From the NCBI GenBank assembly GCA_030533445.1, contig CM060068.1, forward strand, positions 13,793,479 through 13,857,478: a stretch of 64,000 nucleotides of DNA, written 5' to 3'. Positions 1 to 11,870 of this stretch are shown here, one piece after another. Position 1 is the first letter of the stretch, and every line of letters begins with the position of its first letter. The notes beneath the pieces were generated by a model. It was given only the letters and a program-made list of their open reading frames with translations, did no database searches and was not told where the DNA came from. The stretch is from Cyprinodon diabolis. Taxonomy: Eukaryota; Chordata; Actinopteri; Cyprinodontiformes; Cyprinodontidae. The position numbers and the translations under genes were made by a program.

Positions 1-602
1 GCAAATCCGACTTAAAAAGGCACTTGGACATTCATTGCTATATGGAGAGACAGTTGAAAGTGATAAGATTTTGGAAAAAAAAGGAGAGCCAGACGGAATC
101 AAGGAAACAATATCTGGATGAATAAGGTAGTGAGGAATTAGGTGTCTTAGATGAAATGGTCAACTGACCTGAACTCCGATGGTTCAGAAAGCTTTTAAAC
201 ATAGCCTCCTGGTGTTGATAAATCAACAACATTTGAAGCAATTGTGCAGAAAAGCAGTGCCTCCACCCACATACCTCCACCCTTCCCTGCATAGGGTTAT
301 TTTTTTTGTGTATGACCTCAGTCAACAAACGTCTTTGTAATTTAGGAGGCTCCTCTCATGTCCATTCCACATTGAATGGTGGGTAGGGAATGTTTACTGT
401 TACTTATAAATTTAAATGTGAGCAATGAAATATTCATGTTTGGGGATGAAAAATATAGAATCTGATAAGGTTTTATTGCCATACAGTATTTGACACATAC
501 GAGTGGAATAAGTACATTGCTTTTGATATTAAAACACTTTTTTTTTATAATAATAATTTAAATGTATCGACCTTACATTGGAGAAATTTACCTCTGCATT
601 GA

Positions 603-780
603 CCCTATCCCCTTGGGGAGCAGTGGGCTGCCATTGTGTGGCGCCCGGGGAGCAGTGTGGGGTTAAGGGTCTTGCTTAGGGACCCAGAGTGGAGGTTGTG
701 AGGATCCAACCGGGTATTTGCAACCTTCTCAGAACACAAGCCCACCTCTCTAACCAGTAGACCAACACTGTGTTGAATAG
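603..780. repeat. Probable fish dispersed repeat fragment
   Basis: A GC-rich island in AT-rich DNA with GGGGAGCAGTGGGCTGCCAT, GGGTTAAGGGTCTTGCTTAG and ACTCTAACCAGTAGACCA-like blocks. Its layout resembles 51640-51772 and a common fish repeat, but I cannot name the family. Confidence 0.5.
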
Positions 781-3700
781 ATTTACTTATATCATTTTTT
801 ATTTTTTACATTTTTCAATATTAATGAACTACTGTGGGTAAAGATACATTTGTTTAGAGACTTTTTACCGATCCTTACTGAGGGCAAATATGTTTATATG
901 CCACTGCATATTTATGCAGATCACCCAGTTTAAGCTGTTTTTTTTTTTTTTTTACTTTTTAGTCTTCATATAAAGGCAGTCAAAATGTGTGATTTTGTGT
1001 GGGATGCATAAGGGCCTATTTTGCTCCTTATATTCAGTTTTTTCCTCTGCTGTTTGCTCTTGCTGCAGGCTCTCTTGGTGATAAGTGCTGTCATCGAGTC
1101 TGATAGTTGTAGATCTCTGAGAATATGGACCAAATATGTCCATCTGTGCTACTGTGTCTCCGTAATGCTCTTCCATATGGTCAAGTACGGTCTACTCAGA
1201 GGCTCATAGAGATGGGATTGGACAGTTGGACAAATATTCACCAACATAAATGCATGCTCTATGTGTGGACACGTATCCCTGCAATCACGAATACAGAAAA
1301 TAACACATTTATAATACTGAGTGGGCATAATATTGACCGAGTTCAGTCGTGGGTGAGACTCTGGCTTTCTGAATGAGTACTAATCTATTGTTTGCCAGTT
1401 TATGTGATCTGTCTGGAAGAAGTTTAATAGTGGTCTCTGTCAGCACGCTCCCATTGCTTTATGTCGATGTTTTTCACTCTTCACACCGTTTCTGTTGCTC
1501 ATTCATCTTTTTCTTCCTGTCTGTTTTGTCTGGATTTCTCTAGAGAAAGTAAAGGTTGACCGGAGATCAATAAACGGTGAGCGAACACAGTCAGACAAAG
1601 CTATGCAGACATGCTCGGATGCAGACTCGAAAGTGCTGAGCAGGTGAATTTTATTCATTCATATTCTGAATATAGGGACGACACCATCCTAATTATCGAT
1701 CGCAGAAATAAACAATCGATTTTAGTGATGCTCAGATGGCTTCTGTGTCTGTGTGTAGAAATGTTTGTCCGTGTCCTCCATTGTGGCTGTTTTATAAAGA
1801 CTTTAATTGTTGTGGCATCCGGGGGACTTTAAATGTTATCTTCCAGTAAGTATAAATCAAATATAAATCTAAAGTTTAACATTGATTAACTCAATTTGTT
1901 TTTATTTAAACAGTATGTGATACTGTGTCAGATCAAATAGGATATTGAGAGAGTGAGAGTGGGTGTATCAGATTCATGTCCGAATCAATAGCCTTGTTGT
2001 TGCTTCGTGGGTTTATTTAACAGAGTAAAGTGCTATAACACGGTGATTCATATTAGTTGTTCTGTCTGTACTGCAACTTTGTCAGGAGTGCTTGAATCAT
2101 TTTTAATGTATTTCAAAATTATGTGGAAAAAAGAAAGTGAACTATGCAAAAATAATCTATTTTCAAACTTAATCTAGAGGTTAGAGCTTTAATCCTGAAG
2201 TTAGATCTGTCAATCTACCCTTTTCTTTGCCCCTTTGTTCGTCTATCTATTCATTCATCCATTCATCCATAAATAATTGACAAAAAGGGAGAAGTTGGAA
2301 GTCTGCATCTTTTATATTTAGGATTTGTAGGACCTCTGGGAGACAAGCGGTTGACCAGAGAAGCTGCTGAGTAGTTTAGAGATGTCGAATGGAGATACTG
2401 GGAAAAACAGTAGCAGGGGGTGAAAAAGAAGCCAAAGGAAGAAAGATAATGGTTTGAAGTAGGCAAGCGGAAATTAAAAAGAAAAGGCAAAAATGGAAAT
2501 GATAGGAAGCAACACGGAGCCAGAGGGGAAAAAAACATGGCTAAGCAGGAATATCTGCTGATTAAACACAAAGAGAGCATCTTATAGCCTAATGTAGAAG
2601 AGCTCACCTGCCTCAGGGCTCATTCATATTCTCTTTGTGATCTGCAGTACATTTTATGGGCAAAAGAAGAGAACTGTGGAGTATTTAAAAGTATTATTTC
2701 TCAAATTAACTTTAGAGAGTTGCATGCTTCAAACAGCCTCAGATTTTGACATCATAACTTTTGCAATGGTTACGCAGCAGTCTTATCAGTGGCTAAGAGG
2801 ACCTTCCTCAACGTTAACGTGACATTAAAAGGCCTGAGAGAAAAGACTTGTTGGGCCTCATTTTATTTACAAAAGGAAAATTGTTTATTATCTTGCATTA
2901 TCAACATTCATATTTGTTAAGTGGGGTTGATAGGCATGTTATATTTTAGAAAATCATTAAGGTTTTTCATTAAAAAGAAAGAAAAAGCTAATATTGTCTA
3001 ATTGAAAACAGAGAGGTGACCTATGGCTTTTGTGAAGTTGGGGGTGCAGTGTCTTTATGTGTTTGAGATGCAGTTTCAGTTGTGTTTTGCTAGGTGGTGC
3101 TGTCAGCCTATCCTGCATCACATGTGTGTCTCAGTGTGTGTGCTCCTCTGTGATCAGACTTGATTTCTCTCTTATGAGGAATGGTTGCATCAGGGTAAAA
3201 ACCTCTGTGGTGTTGGACCCTAAATAAGCATTTGTTATGTTCCTCTCGTTATATTCAGATTAACAGAATTTATTTATAGCCCTTGTTTTATTTTTCATGA
3301 TTAGTAACAAGAACAGCTGATATTGCACAGATGGCAGCAAATTAACATATTTGAAAGAAGACGTTATAATTTGGTTTTTTTCTGTTTTTCTCTCATTCTT
3401 AAACTTAAATTAATCTGTGAAAGTTCAACCCTTTACTCACACAGCTTTAATATCCCTGCCTCTTTGGCCAAGGGTTGTCATGTGCAGCCGTGATGTTAAA
3501 TCTATGGTGATGAAGTGGTCACTGCCAAGGATATTGCTGACTCTCTAAGATGCCAAAGCATTCAAGCACACACATACACGGACACCCTCTTGAATGCCAT
3601 AGATTTTTTTACGTTAAGTGGTCCTGAGTGGAAATCAAAGGTCAGCGGTGTACAGATAGCTTAAGCATATTTAATTAAAGGTTGTTTAGTCGGTGTGGGT

Positions 3701-4203
3701 TCGTGTGTACGTGTGAGAGAGCGATTATGCGCTGCCTTTGAGCTCAGTGAATGGATCCGTTTGTAGCATTTTATTGATCCACACTCAACTAATCAATCAA
3801 GCCATAATCGACCTGAATATAAAACATTTCCTGGGGAAAAAGATGGTAATGTAAGCGTGTGTATTTGAATCCCTAACTGGTACCAGTTTATTTACAACCT
3901 TATACTCCTCTCTGGTTTAGATTTAACAATAGACACCAATGCCCTCGATACATATGTGGATAAAGGAGTTGGCATCTTGTATTATGTTGGGAAGGCTGAC
4001 TTGCTGTAAATAACCATGGGGAAGGCTGTAGAGTTTCATACTGTATGGAATTCATTTATAAAGTTTTTAAATGTCAAAGTGGTCAAACAACTCAAAACAG
4101 CTGCATTATTATGTGTTTAGTTTGTGTTTTATTAAGTTTTATTTAATTTGTTAAGTGTGTGAAGTATGTGAACGTTTTGTGGAAATAGCGACTTTAGTAT
4201 ATA

Positions 4204-5448
4204 CACTATATTGCCAAAAGTATTTGCTCACCTGCCTTGACTCACATATGAGCTTAAGTGACATCCCGTTCCTAATCCATAGGGTTCAATATGACGTCGG
4301 TCCACCCTTTGCAGCTAGAACAGCTTCAACTCTTCTGGGAAGGCTGTCCACAAGGTTTAGGAGTGTGTTTATGGGAATTTTTGACCATTCTTCCAGAAGC
4401 GCATTTGTGAGGTCGCACACTGATGTTGGACGAGAAGGCCTGGCTCTCAGTCTCCGCTCTAATTCATCCCAAAGGTGTTCTATCGGGTTGAGGTCAGGAC
4501 TCTGTGCAGGCCAGTCAAGTTCATCCACACCAGACTCTGTCATCCATGTCTTTATGGACCTTGCTTTGTGCACTGGTGCACAGTCATGTTGGAAGAGGAA
4601 GGGGCCAGCTCCAAACTGTTCCCACAAAGTTGGGAGCATGGAATTGTCCAAAATGTCTTGGTATGCTGAAGCATTCAGAGTTCCTTTCACTGGAACTAAG
4701 GGGCCAAGCCCAGCTCCTGAAAAACAACCCCACACCATAATCCCCCCTCCACCAAACTTTACACTTGGCACAATGCAGTCAGACAAGTACCGTTCTCCTG
4801 GCAACCGCCAAACCCAGACCCGTCCATCAGATTGCCAGATGGAGAAGCGCGATTCGTCACTCCAGAGAACGCGTCTCCACTGCTCTAGAGTCCAGTGGCG
4901 GCGTGCTTTACACCACCGCATCCGACGCTTTGCATTGCACTTGGTTATGTATGGCTTGGATGCAGCTGCTCGACCATGGAAACCCATTCCATGAAGCTCT
5001 CTGCGCACTGTTCTTGAGCTAATCTGAAGGCCACATGAAGTTTGGAGGTCTGTAGTGATTGACTCTGCAGAAAGTTGGCGACCTCTTCGCACTATGCGCT
5101 TCAGCATCCGCTGACCCCGCTCCGTCAGTTTACGTGGCCTACCACTTCGTGGCTGAGTTGCTGTCGTTCCCAAACACTTCCATTTTCTTATAATACAGCT
5201 GACAGTTGACTGTGGAATATTTAGGAGCGAGGAAATTTCACGACTGGATTTGTTGCACAGGTGGCATCCTATCACAGTTCCACGCTGGAATTCACTGAGC
5301 TCCTGAGAGCGACCCATTCTTTCACAAATGTTTGTAAAAACAGTCTGCATGCCTAGGTGCTTGAATTTATACACCTGTGGCCATGGAAGTGATTGGAACA
5401 CCTGATTCCAATAATTTGGATGGGTGAGCAAATACTTTTGGCAATATA

Positions 5449-5451
<3 letters not shown>
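4204..5451 (-). mobile_element. Intact Tc1/mariner transposon, copy 1
   Basis: A 1248-bp element with about 29-bp perfect terminal inverted repeats that begin CACTATATTGCCAAAAGTAT, flanked on both sides by the TA dinucleotide expected of Tc1/mariner target duplication. It contains a single uninterrupted transposase gene on the minus strand. The right TA continues into a TA microsatellite (to about 5488), so the insertion site was probably a TA repeat. Spot checks of both ends and the full translations show no difference from the copy at 20185-21432, which points to recent activity. Cut-and-paste movement is the established mechanism of the family. Confidence 0.97.
4286..5317 (-). CDS. Tc1-family transposase (copy 1)
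   Basis: An intact 343-aa Tc1 transposase, the usual length for the family. The N-terminus holds a paired-like helix-turn-helix pair (about residues 1-110) with a GRPR hinge at 59-62 of the kind that contacts DNA. The catalytic domain carries Asp154 (in LWSDESRF), Asp245 (in FQHDCAPVH) and Glu280 (in [10 protein letters not shown]); 34 residues between the last two make the Tc1 DD34E triad. I chose the start at MGRSQEL because this is the usual Tc1 start; an in-frame ATG 11 codons upstream (5350) is also possible. A longer open frame runs into flanking DNA and is not part of the gene. Confidence 0.95.
   Translation of the reverse strand: MGRSQELSEFQRGTVIGCHLCNKSSREISSLLNIPQSTVSCIIRKWKCLGTTATQPRSGRPRKLTERGQRMLKRIVRRGRQLSAESITTDLQTSCGLQISSRTVRRELHGMGFHGRAAASKPYITKCNAKRRMRWCKARRHWTLEQWRRVLWSDESRFSIWQSDGRVWVWRLPGERYLSDCIVPSVKFGGGGIMVWGCFSGAGLGPLVPVKGTLNASAYQDILDNSMLPTLWEQFGAGPFLFQHDCAPVHKARSIKTWMTESGVDELDWPAQSPDLNPIEHLWDELERRLRARPSRPTSVCDLTNALLEEWSKIPINTLLNLVDSLPRRVEAVLAAKGGPTSY

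Positions 5452-5488
<37 letters not shown>
5452..5488. repeat. TA microsatellite next to Tc1 copy 1
   Basis: About 18 TA units directly abutting the right inverted repeat of the Tc1 element. Confidence 0.95.
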
Positions 5489-5490
<2 letters not shown>

Positions 5491-6209
5491 CACAAACTAA
5501 CTGTTTTTGACTCATTTTAAAGAAAGCTTAAAGAAGCTAAAGGGAAGACAATACAAATTTTTCAAATAAGTTCTCACAAAGCGAATATTTAAATTCTTTT
5601 TTGGTTGCGTGTGTCCGGTTTTGCCAATATGGTTCTTTGATTAGATGTCCCATAGCTGGATGATTAGAGTGCTGCCTTAAGGTTCAGCTTAATAATTTTA
5701 TATGACACTTTATTAAAAAATATTTAGGGAGTAAAATCTTATACAACATATACGAAGACGGACAGGGAGGTGAAAAAAAGAGGTTATAAGAACTAGGGGC
5801 AGAGAGAAAGAGATGGAGACAGGAAAGAGTGCATGAAAAAAGATTTACAACAAAACAGCAAAAATAGACAAGACAGAAGATATACGGTAACTCCTAGAAG
5901 TCTGCTTCCACACCTGTATGAGATGAGAGGAACAGAAACAGGGAACATAACATCACCAAAAAGAAGACAACAGACAACCAAAGCAAATATTTAAAAAAGC
6001 TTCAAGTACAGTGGGTATCCCTTAGATATCCATGTGTGTCGAAGGCAAAACCTATGGTAATTACACAATATTATTCAGTGTGGTATATATCTTAGTTATA
6101 TGTAGCTTAGTATTTAGTATTAATGTGTATCTCTGAAAACGTGGCCAAACATCCATGTATGGGCGTGCTCATGTATAAAAGATTTACAAAGCTTTTTCAG
6201 AAGGAAAAT

Positions 6210-6445
6210 ATGTTTAATAGCAGGTGTGGGTGGCCCCAGACTCACCCTACAGGGTCCAGATATCCAGTGGCCACCCAAATCACTGGGACACTGGAGACAT
6301 AAGGATGGTCACACCCACAAGAGAAGGACCGATGAGAGGACCCAGAGCCCAAACCCCAAGGCGCCCAGTTCCTGACGGGCCCGACCCCGGCGGCCATAGT
6401 GCCGAGGTCCTACAGGGCCACAGCAGCGATGGGTATGATCTGTAA
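6210..6445. repeat. GC-rich island, possible unclassified repeat
   Basis: About 230 bp of GC-rich sequence (for example ACGGGCCCGACCCCGGCGGC) sits in AT-rich intron. A 73-codon frame crosses it but has low complexity and no recognisable motif. It may be a repeat insertion or a small CpG-rich element; I cannot classify it. Confidence 0.35.
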
Positions 6446-9035
6446 CCATCAAAAATGAAAATGAAATAGAAACCCCACAGAAATGCATTTACTTTCCCAC
6501 AGTGGGGGTATTCAAGTGTGACAAAAACGAGAAGACAGAAGACACAAGACTAAATACATGAAAAGAACAAAAGTTAAGCTGTCCAACAGAAGAGGAAAAA
6601 GGACATTTTAGGAAAACTAATGTAAAGTTGTTTTAAAAAAAGAGAAAAAGTATTAGTATTGATCAAAACTGTTAAAATTATCATTAACACATATTTAGTG
6701 GATTAGGAAAATGCAAACTATTCTGGATCAGATCTAGCCTGGCCAGTCAGACTGACTTTTATATGGCATAAGTCAGTCAGGTTAGGCTCAACACTCTCTT
6801 GTCTAAAACAAACTGAGCCAATCTCAGTGTGGGAGGAGGGCTCACAATGAGAAAGCAGTTTTCTATAATCATACAGTAACAGTCAATATTACAGCTGCAA
6901 TGGAGTTGTGTTTTGTTTGTTGTTCCTTACGTCCCAACAGAACTGTATATATCTAGAATTGTAACCACTGTGTGCTGTAAGAGCTTTCCTTTTTTTAAAC
7001 GCCTTTGTGTCACATCTGCAGTTATCTTATGGTTGCTGCTAACTTTGTTAGTTATCAGGATCTGCCTACAGGTTTCCAAATTGACATGCTGTGTAAACAG
7101 CATAGATCAGGACTACTGACGCAAGTAGCAGGTTAAAAAACATTTACAGTAGGTAGCAGCAATGATTTTAAAGTCTGCGAGCAGCTCGGAGGAGGGATCT
7201 GCACAAACGCTACTTTGTGGCTCTAGGATGCAAAAGTTGTCAAATGAGCTCTCGAGCTCTAGATTATAATAACATGACAGTGCTGTAAATGTTCTTACTG
7301 TCCTTTCCCCAATCGTTATTCAACACTTTCTTAGTAGTACCCCCTATTTGCCTTGAAACACACAAATAACATGTCTGATAGCCCCCCCTGAGTTGATAGA
7401 AGCATTTCTCAATTAACTTGTCAGTAGCGTGATTAAAGGAAAGCTTGTGATTTGTCAGAAGGCTGAAACTGGAAAAAAAGGAGGAAAATAATAACCGAAT
7501 TTCAGCGCTCTTCATCTTTAGTCAGCACCAGTGTTGACAGATTTGCTGAGAGTGCAGTCACGTTTTCTTTAAAATTACTTATGGTTACAAATGCTACTGA
7601 AAATAAAATTGATACCACAACACCATTGTATACTCTGTCAGTCTATGTCTGTTCTAACAAATACTTTTCTTTTCTGTCATCTTTGTGAATGCTCACCCAG
7701 CAACACAAGTGATTGTTTTCTCTTATTGTGATCTACCTCAGTTAGGGGTGGTGTTACTTTAAAGCTCTTCTCCCCTTGTAGAGGTTAAGGTTAGAGAAAA
7801 GCCTAACATATCCCTTTTGTGAGGTAACACCATCAAATGCACCGTGACATTATCTGCAACCCTCACGGATGATGTCACACTACTTTATCACCTGGTAATG
7901 AAAGTGTGAGCTTTCAGGCAGACATAGGTCCATTAGTTGTTGGTCAGATGAGCGCATTTGATCTAGCTTTCATATATCCCAGTGACCCAAACCAGTTTAT
8001 GAGCGCATTACAGATAAATCTACTTTTATTGTACAAGAAGAGCATTACATTCACTGTATGTTTTAGCTTAAAACCGTAAGATAAGCTACTATAAAGATCT
8101 TCAAAGTTCTTTTTTTTTCTTTTTCAATGTGCTGTATTTTAGAGAGATAGAACAGACAGCATGTCACTTTTGATTTTGGAGAAAATGGGCGCATCGTCGC
8201 TCCAGCTCTTGACACAGTGACACTCAGACAATCTTTTTTACTTTTAGGCTAGTGTTTTTTGCTCTTAGTGTCTGACATTGCAGAGGGGTTTACAGTACAG
8301 CCTATCTTCCACTCTCCCTCGTTATTGTCATTATAATTCTCTCTCTCCTTGTCCCTCACGCCTTCTTTTATCATTTCTTTCTCTTTTCTCGCTTTGACTT
8401 TTTTGCGGTGTTACCTTTTTGTCTGTCAGAATAATCTTCCTCCCATGCTGAAGTTGCATTGTCACTTTGTGTGGCAGGTCTTTGAATCCTGTGCAGCTGA
8501 ACAAAGGCTGAGCTCTGCCCCATCTCATCTGATTGTCTACCCTTTCTTATCATCACTGCCTTATTACAGACTTGATAGTGAGCTTTTAGATTTTCCTGCA
8601 CATTTCTCATACATTTATTCTTTTATGTGATCTACAACAGAAGTCCCCTTCCGTTCTTTAATGCCATTTATAAAATATATATTCATTTAACTGGTTAAAA
8701 ATGTTATTTTTATAAAGTAAATCCCGTAATTATCCACTGGAATATCCCTTTTGTGGTTTATCTTTGCAAATCTAAAAAAGTTTTTTTTTCTCTTATCTAA
8801 TTATTATTTAGAAAGTAGCTCATTCTCAGCCAGGTTGGATTTTGCCACATTTTCTTAAGTGAATTTAAGTTTGGTTTGTTTTAACACCGGAACATTATTT
8901 GCTTTCCTCAAATCCATTGTAGCTCTCTGGCTGTTCAGGGGGATTTTCCAGTCTAAAGAGGAGAACTCCCACCAGTCCAGTATTTTGCAAACTCTTAACA
9001 GGTTCCCTTCAGTATTGGTCAGTATTCTGTAAAAA

Positions 9036-9120
9036 TCTTGCTGTTCAATTATTTATCGATTAATCAAAAATGTAATGGACAAATTAATTGATCAGCAAAA
9101 CAATAATTTTTGCAGCCCTG
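9036..9120. repeat. Remnant of a hAT end
   Basis: The stretch ATTATTTATCGATTAATC ends, after about 60 bp, in TTTTTGCAGCCCT, which has the pattern of the TTGCAGCCCTA ends of fish hAT elements. No matching left end or target duplication is found, so it is a single decayed terminus. Confidence 0.5.
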
Positions 9121-10633
9121 CTATCAAGCCCTCAGAAAACCGCTTTGTTTATACTAAAACAAAAGAAGCACACTCTGTTTATTAATTAGGTAACTTAACT
9201 TAGCACTATCTTAATAATGGAGATGAATAACGTATGTAAACAACACTTTAACATTTGAATGTGTAAAAATCATTTATGTCTAGTATTTGAGCTTGTTAAT
9301 AACTATATTATGTTTATGGATTAATAGTCTTCCTATGTGCCCTTTATTTGTTCTGCTTTTTAATGCCTATTCCTCTGAAAAAGAGTAAAACTTCACAACT
9401 TTCACTGAAGTCATAAAAGGGAGGATGGGGTTAACTCTTCCTTATCAATAGAAATCATTTTAGTTGCGTAACAGAAGAAAGAGTTCATGTTCCAATACTG
9501 TCTATGACAGAGACATTTGTGAATGAAGCAAGAAAAGAGCAGGGAGGGAATAAAATCGAGTATTTACAAAAGAAAAACTGGTTTTTGAGATTGAAAGGTG
9601 ATCTGTAAGAAATGTGGGTTTAAAGAAAGAAAAAAGGCTCAGAAAGTCAGAGGCGGTCTGTTATAAAAGGAGACATGGAAGAGCACAATGCGATGAATCT
9701 GTGTTAGACAGATGGAAGTGGGGTGGGTGACAGAACATGGATGTGTGAGAATCTGAGAGAATAACTGGTGAGATATGGATGAGAACATGGCAGGAAAGGT
9801 GCGAGATTGTGTAACTCGATACTATTCTACTCTGTGCCTCATGAGGCTGTGCTGAACTGAAAGGACGCATATAGTGACTTAATCAATACAAGTTGAAGAT
9901 TGTAGAAGTTGAGGATGATTGGAGCCCAAAAACCAGAGACAGCATCAATGTGAAACAATATTTCCAAACATCTTGGTGCAGCCAGAAACCTCTCTCTTTA
10001 TCCTTGGTCACTACATGCCTGGGCAGCATACACAAATGTGGCTTTACGAGCGCACACATGCCCAGACAGTTCTATTCAGCAATTGTATGGAGGCCCCTCG
10101 AACATTGTGGTGACAACCACTGCAAAGTCGGGCTTAATAGAAACTCACTGCTGTCCTCAATAGAAAGGGAATCCCTATATAACACGGTAAAGAGCCTGCA
10201 GGTTCAAAACATGCTAAGCAGAAATCATTTGATCGAGTAGCTAGTGAGGACCAGGTTAACATTTTTATCATAATAATGCTGGGCTCCTTAGATGTCCTCT
10301 ATAGCGTCCTCATCCAGAAGGTAACACTGAAGATGTGTGGGCACTCACCTTCTTAACCATTTTTATGCTCTTTAGAATCAGAAGGCTTTTTAATTTACGT
10401 CAGGGTTAAAGGTATAGAAATAGCTGAAGTGTTTGACTATAGACGAAAATATCTTATTCTGGGAGCATGTTTTCCATGAACTCATGTTCCCACTGGTTTT
10501 AAATTCAGAGTAGCAATGTAGGAAGTGTTTAGACAGCATATATGAAAATAGAGTTGTGAGCTATTTTGTGAGAGATTCATGGTAAGGCTGTCTTATAATG
10601 AAATAAAATGCTGTTTTATGTATGTTTTTACAG

Positions 10634-10787
10634 CTGATGGCGGTATACGAGGAGCAGGAAGCCCAGCAGAGGGGTGTGACTGACTCAGGCCTGACCCCGA
10701 GCCCTGACCTGCACCAGGCGGAGCCCTCTGTTTTCCAACCAGTCACAGGAGGAGAGATTGAAGTCAATTCTTCAGCCCTCAAATCTA
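10634..10787 (+). CDS. pard3b: pard3b exon A: end of CR1 domain and following linker
   Basis: The exon lies between an acceptor (tttttacag) and a strong donor (gtaagt at 10788). It reads LMAVYEEQEAQQRG at its start and ends with GGEIEVNSSALKS, both matching the PARD3B segment after the N-terminal PB1-like CR1 domain, which mediates Par-3 self-assembly. It is 154 nt long, enters in phase 0 and exits in phase 1, so it gives 51 codons plus one base (segment residues 1-52). The exons coding the start of CR1 are not in the 10.6 kb upstream, so they lie outside the window. The acidic and Gln-rich middle is poorly conserved in the family. Confidence 0.92.
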
Positions 10788-10897
10788 GTAAGTCTCTTGT
10801 CTTGTCTCTAGTTTTCGATATTGATGTTTGTGTTGTCTTGTTATGTGTTTTTTTTATTGCAAGTATATTAAACAAATAAGGTATCTAAGATTGTTAT

Positions 10898-11030
10898 CCT
10901 GCGATGGATTGGCGACCTGTCCAGGGTGTACCCCGCCTCTCGCCCATTGACTGCTGGAGATAGGCACCAGCACCCCTCGCGACCCCACTCGGGACAAGCG
11001 TGTCAGATAATGAATGGATGGATGGATGGA
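10898..11030 (+). repeat. LINE 3' end with GATG tail (Rex3/RTE-like)
   Basis: The sequence CTGCGATGGATTGGCGACCT, then GTCCAGGGTGTACCCCGCCT and GGGACAAGCG ends in a GATG-type tail (AATGAATGGATGGATGGATGG). This is the very common fish LINE 3' end; the tandem tail fits Rex3 of the RTE group. The copy is short and 5' truncated. Confidence 0.7.
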
Positions 11031-11352
11031 TTGTTATCAACATTTCATTGCTTCTGGTCTAGCTTTTCAAGAGATCGGAGTCTTTACCATGCGTCATTAT
11101 ATCTCAACATTAAGCGTAAATGTTGTTATGCCAACTTCTTGCAGCTGAAGGCAGAAATTTCCTAAATCTTGTATTTAAGGATTTTTATAAACATCGTAGA
11201 AACTAATTATCATAAGTCTGTACAGCCATCTGTTTCGTGCATTCTTGGATGTTTTTTAATGCTTTTACTGATTTATATTGATCTCAAAAGTCTACTCTAT
11301 CATTCCAAATTAGGTAATACGTCATGATATAGGTTTTGGCCATACCTTCCAA

Positions 11353-11870
11353 TAGGGCTGGGCGATAATTCAATAATGATATATATCGATCGATAGACGT
11401 GTGGCGCAATGGAAAAAAGAGGGTCGATAAAAGTTCGATAAAGAAACACAGTTTTCCTTCCTTCTCATTGTACTCTATCATGTAGGTTTATGCTAGTCAC
11501 TACTTCCTCCCAACCAATCACAATCGCGGACCCATAAATCCATTTATTTATTTGTTATATTTATTTTGGTCACTTTTCTGGTCACTTTAGTTTATTCTTT
11601 GTCAGTATTTAATAACATAACTCAGGTCTCTTAAGTTATTTTTCTTTAAAACAATTCTGTTATGGTTAAAAAAAGTTGCTTAAATAAAGATTTAATTGGA
11701 AGTCTGTGTTTGTGTTCTTTATTAAAATTAAATAATTTAGCAATATCATAAAAAGTCCAGGCAGAGCTGCACATAAAATATGGTTTCAAATCTTTTCAAT
11801 AATTATCGATGTCGATCAATATGCACTTTTTTTTTATCGATAAGCTTTTTTTCAATATCGCCCAGCCCTA
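11353..11870 (+). mobile_element. hAT element, internally deleted copy
   Basis: The 518-bp element begins TAGGGCTGGGCGATAATTCA and ends with the inverted TATCGCCCAGCCCTA. It is flanked by an 8-bp target duplication with one mismatch (CCTTCCAA and CCTTCTAA), the size typical of hAT. It matches the outer parts of the longer copy at 56111-57065, in the same orientation, but lacks about 440 bp of its middle, including the BED-finger region. It carries no gene and would depend on a transposase from elsewhere. Confidence 0.9.

Larger units (their letters stand above)
1..10633 (+). other. pard3b intron upstream of exon A (partial)
   Basis: No coding exon was recognised here; in particular, the exons for the beginning of CR1 are not seen. 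The interval holds a repeat fragment near 0.6 kb, an intact Tc1 element at 4.2-5.45 kb, a GC-rich possible repeat near 6.3 kb and a hAT remnant near 9.1 kb. The remainder is AT-rich sequence in which I see nothing definite. Confidence 0.7.

Noticed and set aside
952..1176. 74-aa minus-strand ORF with a Gln/Glu-rich stretch
   Set aside because: Single short frame in intron DNA without a recognised domain or splice context; not better than chance.
2263..2607. 114-aa minus-strand ORF rich in Phe, Leu and Ser
   Set aside because: It reads the complement of purine-rich intron sequence; composition explains the open frame.
4155..4994. 279-aa open frame opposite the Tc1 transposase (and its twin at 20642-21520)
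   Set aside because: Antisense shadow of the transposase gene, with no domain; the opposite strand has all transposase motifs.
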